The notes under the pieces were generated by a model. The model saw only the letters and a list, made by a program, of their open reading frames with translations, ran no database searches and was not told the origin of the DNA. DNA of 64,000 bases from Streptomyces spiramyceticus (GTDB lineage: Bacteria; Actinomycetota; Actinomycetes; Streptomycetales; Streptomycetaceae): the NCBI RefSeq assembly GCF_028807635.1, contig NZ_JARBAX010000001.1:4885501-4949500 (forward strand), given 5' to 3'. Within the stretch, counting starts at the first letter, position 1. The number at the start of each line of letters is the position of its first letter. Of this stretch, positions 1-8,918 are shown piece by piece. Both the position numbers and the translations under genes were made by a program.

Positions 1-2
1 AT

Positions 3-779
3 GTGCACGTGGACGACGCCGGCGCGGCAGTGGAGGCGGGCGTCGAGGCAGGCCGCCCGTACCGCATCCGCATCACCCACTTCGCCGCCGACCGTGGCGC
101 ACCCCGCCGCGAGCGGGCCCAGCGGGCGGTCGTGGCCGTGGTCCCCGGCGAAGGCCTGGCGAGCCTGTGCGCCGAGGCGGGCGCGACCACGGTGCTCGCA
201 CGCCCCGGGGAGCCGCCCGCGAGCGGCGAGCTGGCGGAGGCGATCCGGCGCGCGCACGCGCGCGAAGTGGTCCTGCTGCCCAACGACGCCGACCTGCGAC
301 ACACGGCAGCCGCAGCGGCGGAACAGGTCCGTACGGAAGGTGTACGGGTCGCGCTCATCCCCACCCGCGCGGCGGTCCAGGGCATCGCGGCCCTCGCCGT
401 CCACGAGCCGGACCGCAGCTTCGACGAGGACGTGGTGGCGATGACGTCGGCGGCGGGAGCCACCCGCTACGGCGAACTCACCGTCGCGGAACGGCAGTCC
501 TGGACGATGGCGGGCATCTGCCAGGCCGGCGACGTGCTCGGCCTGATCGACGGCGATGTGGTGGTGATCGGTTCCGACCTGACGGCGGCGGCCCGTACGG
601 TCCTGGACCGGATGCTGGCCGCGGGCGGCGAAATGGTCACCCTGGTCCTGGGCGAAGAGGCGCCGGAGGGGCTGGCGGAGTACCTGGAGGCCCACGTCCG
701 CGAATCGCACCTGGCGGTGGACACGGTGACGTACGACGGCGGTCGTCAGTCGTCCCCGCTGCTGATCGGCGTGGAATGA
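3..779 (+). CDS. DAK2/YloV-family protein (C-terminal part, cut by window edge)
   Basis: The reading frame is open from the window edge, so the true start lies upstream; 258 codons are visible. The residues match the C-terminal half of the DAK2 (DhaL-like) proteins that sit directly upstream of recG in actinobacteria, a family related to the Firmicutes fatty-acid kinase subunit FakA. Visible family-like stretches are ITHFAADRG near the start, VLLPNDADLR near residue 95, and the glycine/acid-rich tail after residue 200. The kinase active-site (DhaL) domain itself would be upstream and is not seen, so the substrate cannot be judged. The gene ends 1 base before a strong hairpin. The call rests on remembered family similarity and synteny with recG. 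Confidence 0.75.
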   Translation: MHVDDAGAAVEAGVEAGRPYRIRITHFAADRGAPRRERAQRAVVAVVPGEGLASLCAEAGATTVLARPGEPPASGELAEAIRRAHAREVVLLPNDADLRHTAAAAAEQVRTEGVRVALIPTRAAVQGIAALAVHEPDRSFDEDVVAMTSAAGATRYGELTVAERQSWTMAGICQAGDVLGLIDGDVVVIGSDLTAAARTVLDRMLAAGGEMVTLVLGEEAPEGLAEYLEAHVRESHLAVDTVTYDGGRQSSPLLIGVE

Positions 780-780
780 G

Positions 781-830
781 AGCGCCCGGGAACAGGGCCC
801 GCGGCATCGCGGATCCTGTTCCCGGGCGCT
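781..830. terminator. Strong hairpin terminator after the DAK2 gene
   Basis: A perfect 16-bp inverted repeat: the arm at 781-796 (agcgcccgggaacagg) pairs with the arm at 815-830, with an 18-nt loop. There is no T-run, as is usual for Streptomyces terminators. It separates the DAK2 gene from recG. No gene is seen in 831-1049. Confidence 0.8.
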
Positions 831-1049
831 TCGGGCACACCTGTCGGGCCCCGAGCCAGAGCCATGGTGTCCAGTGACTCCGCCTGTGCGTGAACGCGGT
901 GGCTTCTCACTCGCCCGCTGATGCGGACTCATGACGGACAAGCCCTGCCCGATGCCGAAGGGCATGCTGCGAAGGTAGCGCCTTGCAGGCGTCTGTGCTC
1001 CCGGATTCCGGGATCGGGCGGCCGCCAATTGTCAGAGCGATAGTGTCCA

Positions 1050-3269
1050 ATGGATTCCGTGCCCGCGCTCGACGAACCACTCAAGAAGACGCTCGGCGGC
1101 ACCACCGCGAAGGTGATGGCCGAGCACCTCGACCTGCACACGGTCGGCGACCTGTTGCACCACTACCCGCGGCGGTACGCCGAGCGCGGCGAGCTGACGC
1201 AGCTCGCCGACCTCCCGCTCGACGAACACGCCACCGTCGTCGCGCAGGTCGCCGACGCCCGCGTCCTGAGGTTCAACAACGGCAAGGGCCAGCGGCTGGA
1301 GGTGACCCTCACCGACGGCAGCGGACGGCTTCAGCTGGTCTTCTTCGGCAAGTCGATCTACCACCACCAGAAGGAACTGCTCCCCGGCCGCCGAGGCATG
1401 TTCTCCGGCAAGGTCGGCATCTTCCGCAATGTCCGCCAGCTGTCCCACCCGGCGTACGAAATGCTCGGCAAGGACAGCGGCGCGGACGCCGTCGAGGCGT
1501 GGGCGAACCAGCTGATCGCGCTCTACCCGGCCTGCGCGCAGATGGAGAGCTGGAAGATCGCCAAGACCGTCGACCTGGTCCTGGCCTCCTTGGAAGCCAC
1601 CGGCTGGCAGGAGGTCGCCGACCCCCTGCCGCCCGCCCTCCGCGAGGGCCGCGGACTCACAGACCTGCCCGACGCGTTCCGCAAGGTGCACCGGCCCCGT
1701 ACGAAGGCGGACATCGCCGAGGCACGTGAGCGCCTCAAGTGGGACGAGGCGTTCGTCCTCCAAGTCGCCCTCGCCCGGCGCCGGTTCGCCGACACGCAGC
1801 TCCCGGCGGTCGCGCGTCGACCCGTCCCCGGCGGCCTGCTCGACGCCTTCGACGCCAAGCTGCCCTTCACCCTCACCGACGGCCAGCAGAAGGTGTCGAA
1901 GGAAATCTTCGACGACCTGGCCACCGAACACCCCATGCACCGCCTCCTCCAGGGCGAGGTGGGCAGCGGCAAGACCATGGTCGCGCTGCGCGCGATGCTC
2001 GCCGTCGTCGACGCGGGCGGCCAGGCCGCGCTGCTCGCGCCCACCGAGGTGCTCGCCCAGCAGCACCATCGCTCCATCACCGAAATGATGGGCGAGCTGG
2101 CCGAGGGCGGAATGCTCGGCGGCGCGGAGCAGGGCACCAAAGTCGTGCTGCTCACCGGATCCATGGGCATGGCGGCCCGTCGGCAGGCCCTGCTCGACCT
2201 GGTCACCGGCGAGGCCGGAATCGTCATCGGTACGCACGCGCTGATCGAGGACAAGGTGCAGTTCCACGACCTCGGCCTGGTCGTCGTCGACGAACAGCAC
2301 CGGTTCGGAGTCGAGCAGCGCGACGCCCTGCGCTCCAAGGGGAAGCAGCCCCCGCACCTGCTGGTGATGACGGCGACACCCATCCCGCGCACGGTAGCGA
2401 TGACCGTCTTCGGCGACCTGGAGACCTCGGTCCTCGACCAGCTCCCGGCCGGCCGCTCGCCGATCGCCACCCATGTCGTCCCGGCCAAGGACAAGCCGCA
2501 TTTCCTCGCCCGCGCGTGGGAGCGCGTGCGCGAAGAGGTGGAGAGCGGGCATCAGGCGTACGTTGTCTGCCCCCGCATCGGCGACGACGAGGACGAGCCG
2601 AAGGGCGCGAAGGCCGCCAAGAAGAAGGCCGCCGCCGACGAGGACCCCGAGAAGCGGCCGCCGCTCGCCGTTCTGGAGATCGCCGATCAGATCGCCTCGG
2701 GCCCCCTCAAGGGCCTGCGCGTCGAAGTCCTGCACGGGCGGATGCAGCCCGACGACAAGGACGACGTGATGCGCCGCTTCTCCGCCGGCGATGTGGACGT
2801 CCTGGTCGCCACGACCGTCATCGAGGTCGGCGTGAACGTCCCCAACGCCACCGCCATGGTGATCATGGACGCCGACCGGTTCGGCGTATCGCAGCTGCAC
2901 CAGCTGCGCGGGCGCGTCGGCCGTGGCTCGGCCGCCGGGCTGTGTCTGCTGGTCAGCGAGATGCACGAGGCGAGCCCGGCCCGCGCCCGCCTCGCAGCCG
3001 TGGCCGCCACCCTCGACGGTTTCGAGCTCTCCCGTATCGACCTGGAACAGCGCCGCGAGGGCGACGTACTCGGGCAGGCCCAGTCGGGCGTCAGGTCGTC
3101 GCTGCGGATGCTCGCCGTCATCGACGACGAGGAGGTCATCGTGGCCGCCCGCGAGGAGGCCGTCGCCGTCGTCACCGAGGACCCCGACCTCGAACGGCTC
3201 CCGGAGCTGCGCACCGCCCTGGACGCGCTTCTCGACAAGGAGAGGGAGCAGTACCTGGACAAGGGTTGA
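1050..3269 (+). CDS. recG: ATP-dependent DNA helicase RecG
   Basis: 739 aa, a normal length for RecG. RecG is a superfamily 2 DNA translocase that remodels stalled replication forks and branch-migrates recombination intermediates. The N-terminal wedge/OB region is followed by the helicase core: Walker A GEVGSGKT at residues 302-309, DEQH box at 414-417, then the SAT-like motif TATPIPRT near 440, and the C-terminal helicase motifs with RGRVGRG. A lysine/alanine-rich insertion (about residues 517-535) interrupts the second RecA domain and is probably a lineage-specific surface loop. ATG at 1050 is chosen because the RecG homology begins immediately. rsmD follows 61 bp downstream in the same direction. 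Confidence 0.97.
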   Translation: MDSVPALDEPLKKTLGGTTAKVMAEHLDLHTVGDLLHHYPRRYAERGELTQLADLPLDEHATVVAQVADARVLRFNNGKGQRLEVTLTDGSGRLQLVFFGKSIYHHQKELLPGRRGMFSGKVGIFRNVRQLSHPAYEMLGKDSGADAVEAWANQLIALYPACAQMESWKIAKTVDLVLASLEATGWQEVADPLPPALREGRGLTDLPDAFRKVHRPRTKADIAEARERLKWDEAFVLQVALARRRFADTQLPAVARRPVPGGLLDAFDAKLPFTLTDGQQKVSKEIFDDLATEHPMHRLLQGEVGSGKTMVALRAMLAVVDAGGQAALLAPTEVLAQQHHRSITEMMGELAEGGMLGGAEQGTKVVLLTGSMGMAARRQALLDLVTGEAGIVIGTHALIEDKVQFHDLGLVVVDEQHRFGVEQRDALRSKGKQPPHLLVMTATPIPRTVAMTVFGDLETSVLDQLPAGRSPIATHVVPAKDKPHFLARAWERVREEVESGHQAYVVCPRIGDDEDEPKGAKAAKKKAAADEDPEKRPPLAVLEIADQIASGPLKGLRVEVLHGRMQPDDKDDVMRRFSAGDVDVLVATTVIEVGVNVPNATAMVIMDADRFGVSQLHQLRGRVGRGSAAGLCLLVSEMHEASPARARLAAVAATLDGFELSRIDLEQRREGDVLGQAQSGVRSSLRMLAVIDDEEVIVAAREEAVAVVTEDPDLERLPELRTALDALLDKEREQYLDKG

Positions 3270-3330
3270 CAATGGGGGGAGCAGGATCCCCTCCACCCCC
3301 ACGGCATACGACCCCGAGGACCCGACACCC

Positions 3331-3915
3331 ATGACCCGCGTGATCGCCGGCACGGCCGGCGGACGCCGCCTGGCCGTCCCGCCGGGCAACGGCACCCGCC
3401 CCACCTCCGACCGTGCGCGCGAAGGCATGTTCTCCACGTGGGAGTCGCTCCTCGGCTCGCTGGAGGGCATCCGGATCGCCGACCTGTACGCGGGCTCTGG
3501 CGCCGTAGGCCTGGAGGCGCTGTCCCGCGGCGCAGTGCACGCCCTCCTCGTCGAGGCCGACGGCCGGGCAGCCCGCACGGTCCGGGACAACGTCCGCACG
3601 CTCGGCCTCCCCGGCGCCGAAGTCCGGGCGGGCAAAGCGGAACAGATCGTCACAGGCCCGGCGCCCGAGGCCCCGTACGACGTGGTGTTCCTCGACCCGC
3701 CCTACGTCGTCACCGACGACGATCTTCGCGAGATCCTCCTCACACTCCGCACTCAGGGGTGGCTCAAAGACGATGCCCTCGCCACCGTTGAGCGCAGCAC
3801 AAGAGGTGGCGAATTCAAGTGGCCCAAGGGATTCGAGCCGCTGCGGGCCCGTCGCTACGGCGAGGGCACGCTTTGGTACGGTCGCGCCGCCTCTACGTGC
3901 GAAGACGCACGATGA
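3331..3915 (+). CDS. rsmD: 16S rRNA (guanine-966-N2)-methyltransferase RsmD
   Basis: 194 aa from ATG 3331. It starts [14 protein letters not shown], the standard RsmD opening, has the SAM-binding [18 protein letters not shown] motif and the catalytic N6/N2 methylase motif DPPY near residue 114. RsmD methylates G966 of 16S rRNA in the assembled 30S particle using S-adenosylmethionine. The reading frame is open upstream into recG, but the homology supports the ATG. It is paired with coaD as in most bacteria, with only 26 bp between them. Confidence 0.95.
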   Translation: MTRVIAGTAGGRRLAVPPGNGTRPTSDRAREGMFSTWESLLGSLEGIRIADLYAGSGAVGLEALSRGAVHALLVEADGRAARTVRDNVRTLGLPGAEVRAGKAEQIVTGPAPEAPYDVVFLDPPYVVTDDDLREILLTLRTQGWLKDDALATVERSTRGGEFKWPKGFEPLRARRYGEGTLWYGRAASTCEDAR

Positions 3916-3941
3916 CCGGACCGGAGAGCGAGGGACTACAG

Positions 3942-4421
3942 ATGCGCCGCGCCGTCTGTCCCGGGTCATTCGACCCGATCACCAATGGACATCTCGACAT
4001 CATTGCCCGCGCCTCCAAGCTGTACGACGTCGTACACGTCGCGGTGATGATCAATCAGTCGAAGCAGGGACTGTTCACGATCGAGGAGCGGATCGACCTG
4101 ATCCGCGAGATCACCGCCGAATTCGGCAATGTCGAGGTCGAGGCCTTCCACGGCCTTCTCGTCGACTTCTGCAAGGAGCGCGACATCCCGGCCATCGTCA
4201 AGGGCCTCCGCGCGGTCAGCGACTTCGACTACGAGCTGCAGATGGCCCAGATGAACAACGGCCTCTCGGGCGTCGAGACCCTGTTCGTCCCGACCAACCC
4301 CACCTACAGTTTCCTCTCCTCCAGCCTGGTCAAGGAGGTCGCGGCCTGGGGTGGCGACGTCTCCCATCTGGTCCCCCCGAGGGTCCTCGGCGCTCTCACC
4401 GAGCGCCTCGCGAAGAAGTGA
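3942..4421 (+). CDS. coaD: Phosphopantetheine adenylyltransferase (PPAT)
   Basis: 159 aa, the usual CoaD length. It transfers AMP from ATP to 4'-phosphopantetheine, the penultimate step of coenzyme A synthesis. The nucleotidyltransferase signature [10 protein letters not shown] occupies residues 9-18 (His18 binds the ATP phosphates), and the C-terminal [10 protein letters not shown] motif is intact. ATG 3942 is preceded by a GAGGGA ribosome-binding site 7 nt away and gives the family-standard N-terminus MRRAVCPGS. An in-frame ATG at 3912 would overlap the rsmD stop and add ten residues; it is less likely. Confidence 0.97.
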   Translation: MRRAVCPGSFDPITNGHLDIIARASKLYDVVHVAVMINQSKQGLFTIEERIDLIREITAEFGNVEVEAFHGLLVDFCKERDIPAIVKGLRAVSDFDYELQMAQMNNGLSGVETLFVPTNPTYSFLSSSLVKEVAAWGGDVSHLVPPRVLGALTERLAKK

Positions 4422-4518
4422 CATCCTGACGGACCGTCACCAGGTGTCGGGCGGGGGCCGACTGCCCGTACAGTCGTCCCGTCCGTCTCCAGCCGGAAGA
4501 ACAGGTGGCGAGCACACG

Positions 4519-5625
4519 GTGGACGTGCAGAAGAAGCTCGACGAGATCGTCGAGGCGGTCGGCAGCGCCCGGTCCATGCCCATGTCGGCCTCGTGCGTGG
4601 TCAACCGCGCCGATCTGCTCTCGATGCTCGAAGAGGTGCGCCAGGCGCTGCCCGGCTCCCTCGCACAGGCCCAGGAGCTGATCGGCGGCCGCGAGCAGCT
4701 GGCCGAACAGGCCCGCCAGGAGGCCGAGCGGATCATCGAGTCCGCGCACGCCCAGCGCGGCTCGCTCATCTCCGACACCGAGGTCGCCCGGCGCTCCCAG
4801 GAGGAGGCCGACCGCATCCTCGCCGAGGCCCGCCGTGAGGCCGAGGAGATCCGCGCCGAGGCCGACGAGTACGTCGACTCCAAGCTCGCGAACTTCGAGG
4901 TCGTCCTCACCAAGACCCTCGGCTCCGTCGACCGCGGCCGCGAGAAGCTGCTCGGCAGGGGCCCCGGCCTCGACGAGCAGGGCTACGCCGACGAGGAGGC
5001 CCCCGAGCGCAGCCACGACCCGGAGACCCTGCGTCAGCGCGCGGACGAGTACGTCGACACCAAGCTCGGCGCCTTCGAGGCCGTGCTCTCCAAGACCCTC
5101 GACGCTGTCGGCCGCGGCCGGCAGAAGCTGCACGGACGCGTGGCCTCGGACGATCTCGGCGCGCACATGGTGGCCCAGGACGGCGCGGGGCAGCAGCACA
5201 GCAGCGACGCGGACTTCCTCGCGGACCTCGCCGAGCCGCAGGGCGCACTCGCGCCGCAGGACGTGGTGCCGATGGACGTGGTGCCGATGGACGTCGTGCC
5301 GGTGCCGGAGCAGCCGCAGATCCCGGCGCAGCAGCCGTACGACCCGTACGGCTACCAGCAGCCGCAGCCGCAGCAGCCGCAGGACCCCTACGCGTACCAG
5401 CAGCACCAGCAGGACCCGTACGCCGGTCAGCAGCAGGACCCGTACGGCTACCAGCAGCAGGACCCCTACGCGTACCAGCAGCAGGGTTACGACCAGGGCT
5501 ACGGCCAGCAGCCGCAGGTGCCCGCACAGCCCCCGCAGCAGGCCGCCGCGCTGGACGAGACCAGCCTTTTCGACACCAGCATGATCGACCTCGATCAGCT
5601 GCGGGAGTACGAGCAGGGGCGTTAG
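4519..5625 (+). CDS. DivIVA-like coiled-coil protein with duplicated C-terminal motif and Q/P/Y-rich tail
   Basis: 368 aa from GTG 4519, the last candidate start before the conserved DVQKKLDEIVEAV. This gene lies between coaD and the YceD-L32 pair in Streptomyces and is usually annotated as a cell-division-initiation (DivIVA-like) or ATP-synthase-subunit-b-like protein. The middle (residues ~60-140) is a charged heptad-rich coiled coil (ERIIESAHAQ, ADRILAEARREAEE). A ~33-residue unit beginning ADEYVDSKL is repeated beginning ADEYVDTKL about 60 residues later. The last ~100 residues are low complexity, with repeated QQDPYxYQQ units and a tandem VVPMDVVPMDVVPV. Inference: a cytoskeleton-like or polar scaffold protein; no catalytic motif is seen. 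Confidence 0.8.
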   Translation: MDVQKKLDEIVEAVGSARSMPMSASCVVNRADLLSMLEEVRQALPGSLAQAQELIGGREQLAEQARQEAERIIESAHAQRGSLISDTEVARRSQEEADRILAEARREAEEIRAEADEYVDSKLANFEVVLTKTLGSVDRGREKLLGRGPGLDEQGYADEEAPERSHDPETLRQRADEYVDTKLGAFEAVLSKTLDAVGRGRQKLHGRVASDDLGAHMVAQDGAGQQHSSDADFLADLAEPQGALAPQDVVPMDVVPMDVVPVPEQPQIPAQQPYDPYGYQQPQPQQPQDPYAYQQHQQDPYAGQQQDPYGYQQQDPYAYQQQGYDQGYGQQPQVPAQPPQQAAALDETSLFDTSMIDLDQLREYEQGR

Positions 5626-5729
5626 GGGTCTCCGGTCACCGGATTGGGCCCTGAGCGAAGCGTCAAGTATCCTGGCGCTTCGGTCGCGCGTATGACCGCG
5701 ATCTCGGCTGCCCGTTTCGTTTCTGCGAC

Positions 5730-6410
5730 ATGGCGGCCCACCACAGCAATCCGAAAGCAGGAAGACCCCTGAACGCCCACCTCGACCACCGCAACCCCCT
5801 CGTGTTCGACACACACGAGCTGGGTCGGCGTCCCGGTGCGCTCCAGCGGCTGACCCGCTCGGTAGTGGCCCCCAAGGACTTCGGTATCGAAGGGGTCGTC
5901 GGAGTGCCCGAGGGCGCACCGGTGGATCTCAAGCTCCGCCTCGAATCCGTCATGGAAGGGGTGCTCGTCACAGGCACCGCCCGTGCGACGGCCAAGGGGG
6001 AGTGCGTAAGGTGTCTGGAGCCGCTGGAGCTCGACGTTGCAGCGGATTTCCAGGAGATGTTCTCGTACCCTGACGCCGATGACCGGGGCCGCCACAAGGC
6101 GGAGCCGGCCGACGACGCCGAGGACGACGAGGACACGCTCTACCTCGAGGACGGCTTGTTCGACCTCGAGACCGTGCTGCGTGACGCGGTAGTGCTCGCA
6201 CTGCCGATGCAGCCGGTGTGCCGGGAGGACTGCCCCGGCCTGTGCCCCCAGTGCGGGGTCAGGCTGGACGAGAATCCCGATCACAACCATGACGCCGTCG
6301 ACATTCGTTGGGCGGCACTGCAAGGACTCGCCGGGACCATCCAGGACGGCGAGAAGGACAACATCAGCGGCGCCGCCGAGTCGGGCGTCGACGAGAAGCA
6401 GGAGAAGTAG
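5730..6410 (+). CDS. YceD family protein (DUF177), upstream partner of L32
   Basis: 226 aa as called from ATG 5730. YceD/DUF177 proteins are encoded almost universally just upstream of rpmF and have been linked to ribosome or 23S rRNA processing. The conserved start [23 protein letters not shown] begins at CTG 5769, which has an AGGAAG ribosome-binding site 4 nt upstream, whereas ATG 5730 has none; the true product may therefore be 13 residues shorter. Cysteine pairs CVRC (near residue 91) and [13 protein letters not shown] (near 165) look zinc-binding. rpmF begins 2 nt after the stop, so the two are co-translated. Confidence 0.88.
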   Translation: MAAHHSNPKAGRPLNAHLDHRNPLVFDTHELGRRPGALQRLTRSVVAPKDFGIEGVVGVPEGAPVDLKLRLESVMEGVLVTGTARATAKGECVRCLEPLELDVAADFQEMFSYPDADDRGRHKAEPADDAEDDEDTLYLEDGLFDLETVLRDAVVLALPMQPVCREDCPGLCPQCGVRLDENPDHNHDAVDIRWAALQGLAGTIQDGEKDNISGAAESGVDEKQEK

Positions 6411-6412
6411 CC

Positions 6413-6586
6413 GTGGCTGTTCCGAAGCGGAAGATGTCGCGCAGTAACACGCGCCACCGCCGGTCGCAGTGGAAGGCTGCGGTCCCCACCCTGGTTTCGT
6501 GTGAGCGTTGCCAGGAGCCGAAGCTGCAGCACATCGCGTGCCCGAGCTGCGGCACCTACAACAAGCGCCAGGTCCTCGAGGTCTGA
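6413..6586 (+). CDS. rpmF: 50S ribosomal protein L32 (zinc-binding form)
   Basis: 57 aa from GTG 6413: [17 protein letters not shown] is the canonical L32 start. Two CxxC pairs (CERC and CPSC) mark the zinc-containing paralogue type. It follows the yceD stop by 2 nt, and the ribosome-binding site (AGGAGA) lies inside the end of yceD. rnc follows 19 nt downstream. Confidence 0.97.
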   Translation: MAVPKRKMSRSNTRHRRSQWKAAVPTLVSCERCQEPKLQHIACPSCGTYNKRQVLEV

Positions 6587-6605
6587 GCGGCTGGTGAGAG
6601 GCACC

Positions 6606-7439
6606 GTGTCTAGCCACAAAATGGCGGATGACGCCAAGGCGGTCAACGCCAAGAAGCAGGCGGAAAACACGGCCTCGTCCCACACGCTTCTGGAAGGGCG
6701 GCTCGGGTATCACCTCGAGTCCGCCCTTCTGGTGCGTGCGCTGACCCACCGTTCGTACGCGTACGAGAACGGCGGTCTGCCCACCAACGAGCGCCTCGAG
6801 TTCCTCGGGGATTCCGTGCTCGGCCTGGTGGTCACGGACACGCTGTACCGAACCCACCCCGATCTGCCGGAAGGCCAGCTGGCCAAACTGCGGGCCGCGG
6901 TGGTCAACTCGCGTGCACTTGCGGAGGTGGGCCGCGGCCTCGAACTCGGCTCCTTCATCCGGCTCGGCCGGGGCGAAGAGGGCACGGGTGGCAGGGACAA
7001 GGCATCCATCCTCGCCGACACCCTTGAAGCGGTGATCGGCGCTGTCTATCTCGATCAGGGTCTCGGGGCAGCATCAGAACTGGTGCACCGCCTCTTCGAT
7101 CCGCTGATCGAAAAGTCTTCGAGCCTCGGTGCCGGCCTGGACTGGAAGACCAGTCTCCAGGAGCTGACCGCGACCGAGGGGCTCGGGGTTCCCGAGTACC
7201 TGGTCTCGGAGACAGGACCGGACCACGAGAAGACCTTCACTGCTGCTGCCCGCGTCGGTGGTGTCTCGTACGGCACCGGCACCGGCCGCAGCAAGAAGGA
7301 AGCGGAACAGCAGGCGGCGGAGTCCGCGTGGCGTGCGATTCGCACGGCCGCGGAGGAGCGCGAGGTGGCGGCCAAGATCGCCGCCGAAGCGCCCACGGCG
7401 ACCGACGACGCATCGCCGTCGGCCCCGGCCACTGCCTGA
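6606..7439 (+). CDS. rnc: Ribonuclease III
   Basis: 277 aa from GTG 6606 (GAGAGG site 5 nt upstream). RNase III cuts double-stranded RNA in rRNA precursors and mRNAs; in Streptomyces it is also the global antibiotic regulator AbsB. The signature [10 protein letters not shown] is at residues 61-70 with the catalytic Glu65 and Asp69, and the second acidic cluster ([13 protein letters not shown]) is intact. A C-terminal double-stranded-RNA-binding domain runs from about 178 to 250, followed by an Ala/Thr-rich tail. ATG 6621 is an alternative start five codons in. The yceD-rpmF-rnc-mutM order is the usual one. Confidence 0.96.
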   Translation: MSSHKMADDAKAVNAKKQAENTASSHTLLEGRLGYHLESALLVRALTHRSYAYENGGLPTNERLEFLGDSVLGLVVTDTLYRTHPDLPEGQLAKLRAAVVNSRALAEVGRGLELGSFIRLGRGEEGTGGRDKASILADTLEAVIGAVYLDQGLGAASELVHRLFDPLIEKSSSLGAGLDWKTSLQELTATEGLGVPEYLVSETGPDHEKTFTAAARVGGVSYGTGTGRSKKEAEQQAAESAWRAIRTAAEEREVAAKIAAEAPTATDDASPSAPATA

Positions 7440-7456
7440 GGTACGCAGGCCTTTGC

Positions 7457-7495
7457 CTCGGTGCCCCCGACCGGATTCCGGTCGGGGGCACCGAG
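7457..7495. terminator. Perfect 18-bp hairpin between rnc and mutM
   Basis: The arms 7457-7474 and 7478-7495 are perfect complements (ctcggtgcccccgaccgg) with a 3-nt loop (att). It should terminate rnc transcription; mutM starts only 14 bp later, so mutM either has a promoter inside this segment or depends on read-through. Confidence 0.85.
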
Positions 7496-7508
7496 CTATG
7501 CTGCATCC

Positions 7509-8387
7509 GTGCCTGAGCTGCCTGAAGTCGAAGTCGTACGGCGCGGGCTGGAGCGTTGGGTCACCGGCCGCACCGTCTCCGAGGTGCAGGTGCTGCATCC
7601 CCGGGCCGTACGCCGCCATCTCCCAGGCGGTGAGGACTTCGCCGTACGCCTCAAGGGGCACCGCATTGGCGCCGCGCGGCGCCGCGGCAAGTACCTCTGG
7701 CTGCCGCTCGAAGACGCCGCCGCGTCCGTGCTCGGCCACCTCGGGATGAGCGGCCAGCTGCTCGTACAGCCGGAGACGGTCCCTGACGAGAAGCACCTGC
7801 GCATCCGCATCCGCTTCGACGACGCTCTCCACACCGAGCTGCGCTTCGTCGACCAGCGCACCTTCGGCGGCCTGTCGCTGCACGCCAGCACCGCTGACAG
7901 CACGGACGGGCTCCCCGACGTCATCGCGCACATCGCGCGCGACCCCCTGGACCCGGCTTTCGACGACGCCGCGTTCCATACGGCGCTGCGGCTGCGGCGT
8001 ACGACCGTCAAGCGGGCCCTGCTGGACCAGTCGCTGATCAGCGGAGTCGGCAACATCTACGCGGACGAGGCGCTGTGGCGCGCACGACTGCACTACGAGC
8101 GCCCCACCGCGACCCTCACGCGCCCCCGCTCGACCGAGCTCCTCGGTCATGTACGGGACGTCATGAACGCCGCGCTCGCCGTCGGCGGCACCAGCTTCGA
8201 CAGCCTTTACGTCAACGTGAACGGCGAATCAGGCTATTTTGAGCGGTCGTTGGACGCCTACGGGCGTGAGGACGAGCCCTGCCGCCGGTGCGGTACGCCG
8301 ATGCGCCGACGCCCCTGGATGAACCGCTCCAGCTACTTCTGCCCGCGCTGTCAGCGCCCGCCCGTCTCCCGCCGCCACCCTCAATAG
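7509..8387 (+). CDS. mutM: Formamidopyrimidine-DNA glycosylase (Fpg/MutM)
   Basis: 292 aa from GTG 7509, giving the obligatory [14 protein letters not shown] start in which Pro2 (after Met removal) is the Schiff-base nucleophile and Glu3 the acid. The enzyme removes 8-oxoguanine and ring-opened purines and nicks the abasic site. The beta-hairpin lysine region ([10 protein letters not shown]), the helix-two-turn-helix ([20 protein letters not shown]) and the C-terminal zinc finger (CRRC...CPRCQR) are all present. It converges with the HxlR gene, whose stop is 5 bp away, with no terminator between. Confidence 0.97.
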   Translation: MPELPEVEVVRRGLERWVTGRTVSEVQVLHPRAVRRHLPGGEDFAVRLKGHRIGAARRRGKYLWLPLEDAAASVLGHLGMSGQLLVQPETVPDEKHLRIRIRFDDALHTELRFVDQRTFGGLSLHASTADSTDGLPDVIAHIARDPLDPAFDDAAFHTALRLRRTTVKRALLDQSLISGVGNIYADEALWRARLHYERPTATLTRPRSTELLGHVRDVMNAALAVGGTSFDSLYVNVNGESGYFERSLDAYGREDEPCRRCGTPMRRRPWMNRSSYFCPRCQRPPVSRRHPQ

Positions 8388-8391
8388 AGCG

Positions 8392-8805
8392 CTACGCGCG
8401 CCCCTCTTGATTGCCCCGCGTCTCCTCGTAACGCCCGCGCGCTGTCAGGACGTCCGGCATGCGCCCCTCGACGAGTTCGATCAGGGCATGCAGGCGCTCC
8501 GCGATGTCCTGTCCCAGGGCCGTCAGCTCGTAGTCGACGCGCGGCGGATTGGTCGGCTGGGCCTGGCGGCGTACGAGCCCGTCCCTCTCCAGCGCGTGCA
8601 GCGTCTGGGACAGCATCTTCTCGCTCACGCCGTCGATCCGGCGCCGTAGCTCATTGAAGCGGAACGTGCCCTCACGCAGAGCTCCGAGGGTGAGGCTGCC
8701 CCAGCGCCCCGTCACATGCTCCAGCGTGGCGCGCGACGGGCAGTCCCGGGAGAACACGTCGAACGCGAGATCGTCGCCGCACTGCTGTACGGGGCTCCTG
8801 TCCAT
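8392..8805 (-). CDS. HxlR-family winged-helix transcriptional regulator
   Basis: 137 aa. The HxlR hallmark Cys near the N-terminus (SRDCPSRATLEHVTGRWG) is followed by the winged helix (FNELRRRIDGVSEKMLSQTLHALERDGLV). HxlR proteins are redox- or electrophile-sensing repressors, typically controlling a divergently transcribed oxidoreductase. Here the divergent gene is a flavodoxin-like protein, so a repressor/target pair is inferred. Two Cys (10 and 22 in MDRSPVQQCGDDLAFDVFSRDC) could be sensing residues. The shared 113-bp control region holds an inverted repeat described separately. Confidence 0.9.
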   Translation of the reverse strand: MDRSPVQQCGDDLAFDVFSRDCPSRATLEHVTGRWGSLTLGALREGTFRFNELRRRIDGVSEKMLSQTLHALERDGLVRRQAQPTNPPRVDYELTALGQDIAERLHALIELVEGRMPDVLTARGRYEETRGNQEGRA

Positions 8806-8827
8806 GCGGTCAGGATACTCTTCCGCA

Positions 8828-8865
8828 GCGCTAACTGCTGGGTTGCGCTTTCTGAAAGTTAGTGC
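8828..8865. promoter_or_regulatory. Candidate HxlR operator in the divergent promoter
   Basis: GCGCTAACT (8828-8836) and AGTTAGTGC (8857-8865) form a 9-bp inverted repeat with one mismatch, half-sites 29 nt apart, centred between the HxlR and flavodoxin-like genes. HxlR/YodB-type regulators bind such dyads overlapping divergent promoters. The assignment is from sequence symmetry and position only. Confidence 0.5.
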
Positions 8866-8918
8866 TTTCCTTTCGTTGCCAGCCCACCGAGCAGAAGTGC
8901 CGACGAGGAGCCACCACC

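Noticed and set aside
1032..3653. A very long open frame on the minus strand opposite recG and rsmD
   Set aside because: It reads opposite two well-supported genes, has no domain and is the usual antisense artefact of high-GC third-position bias.
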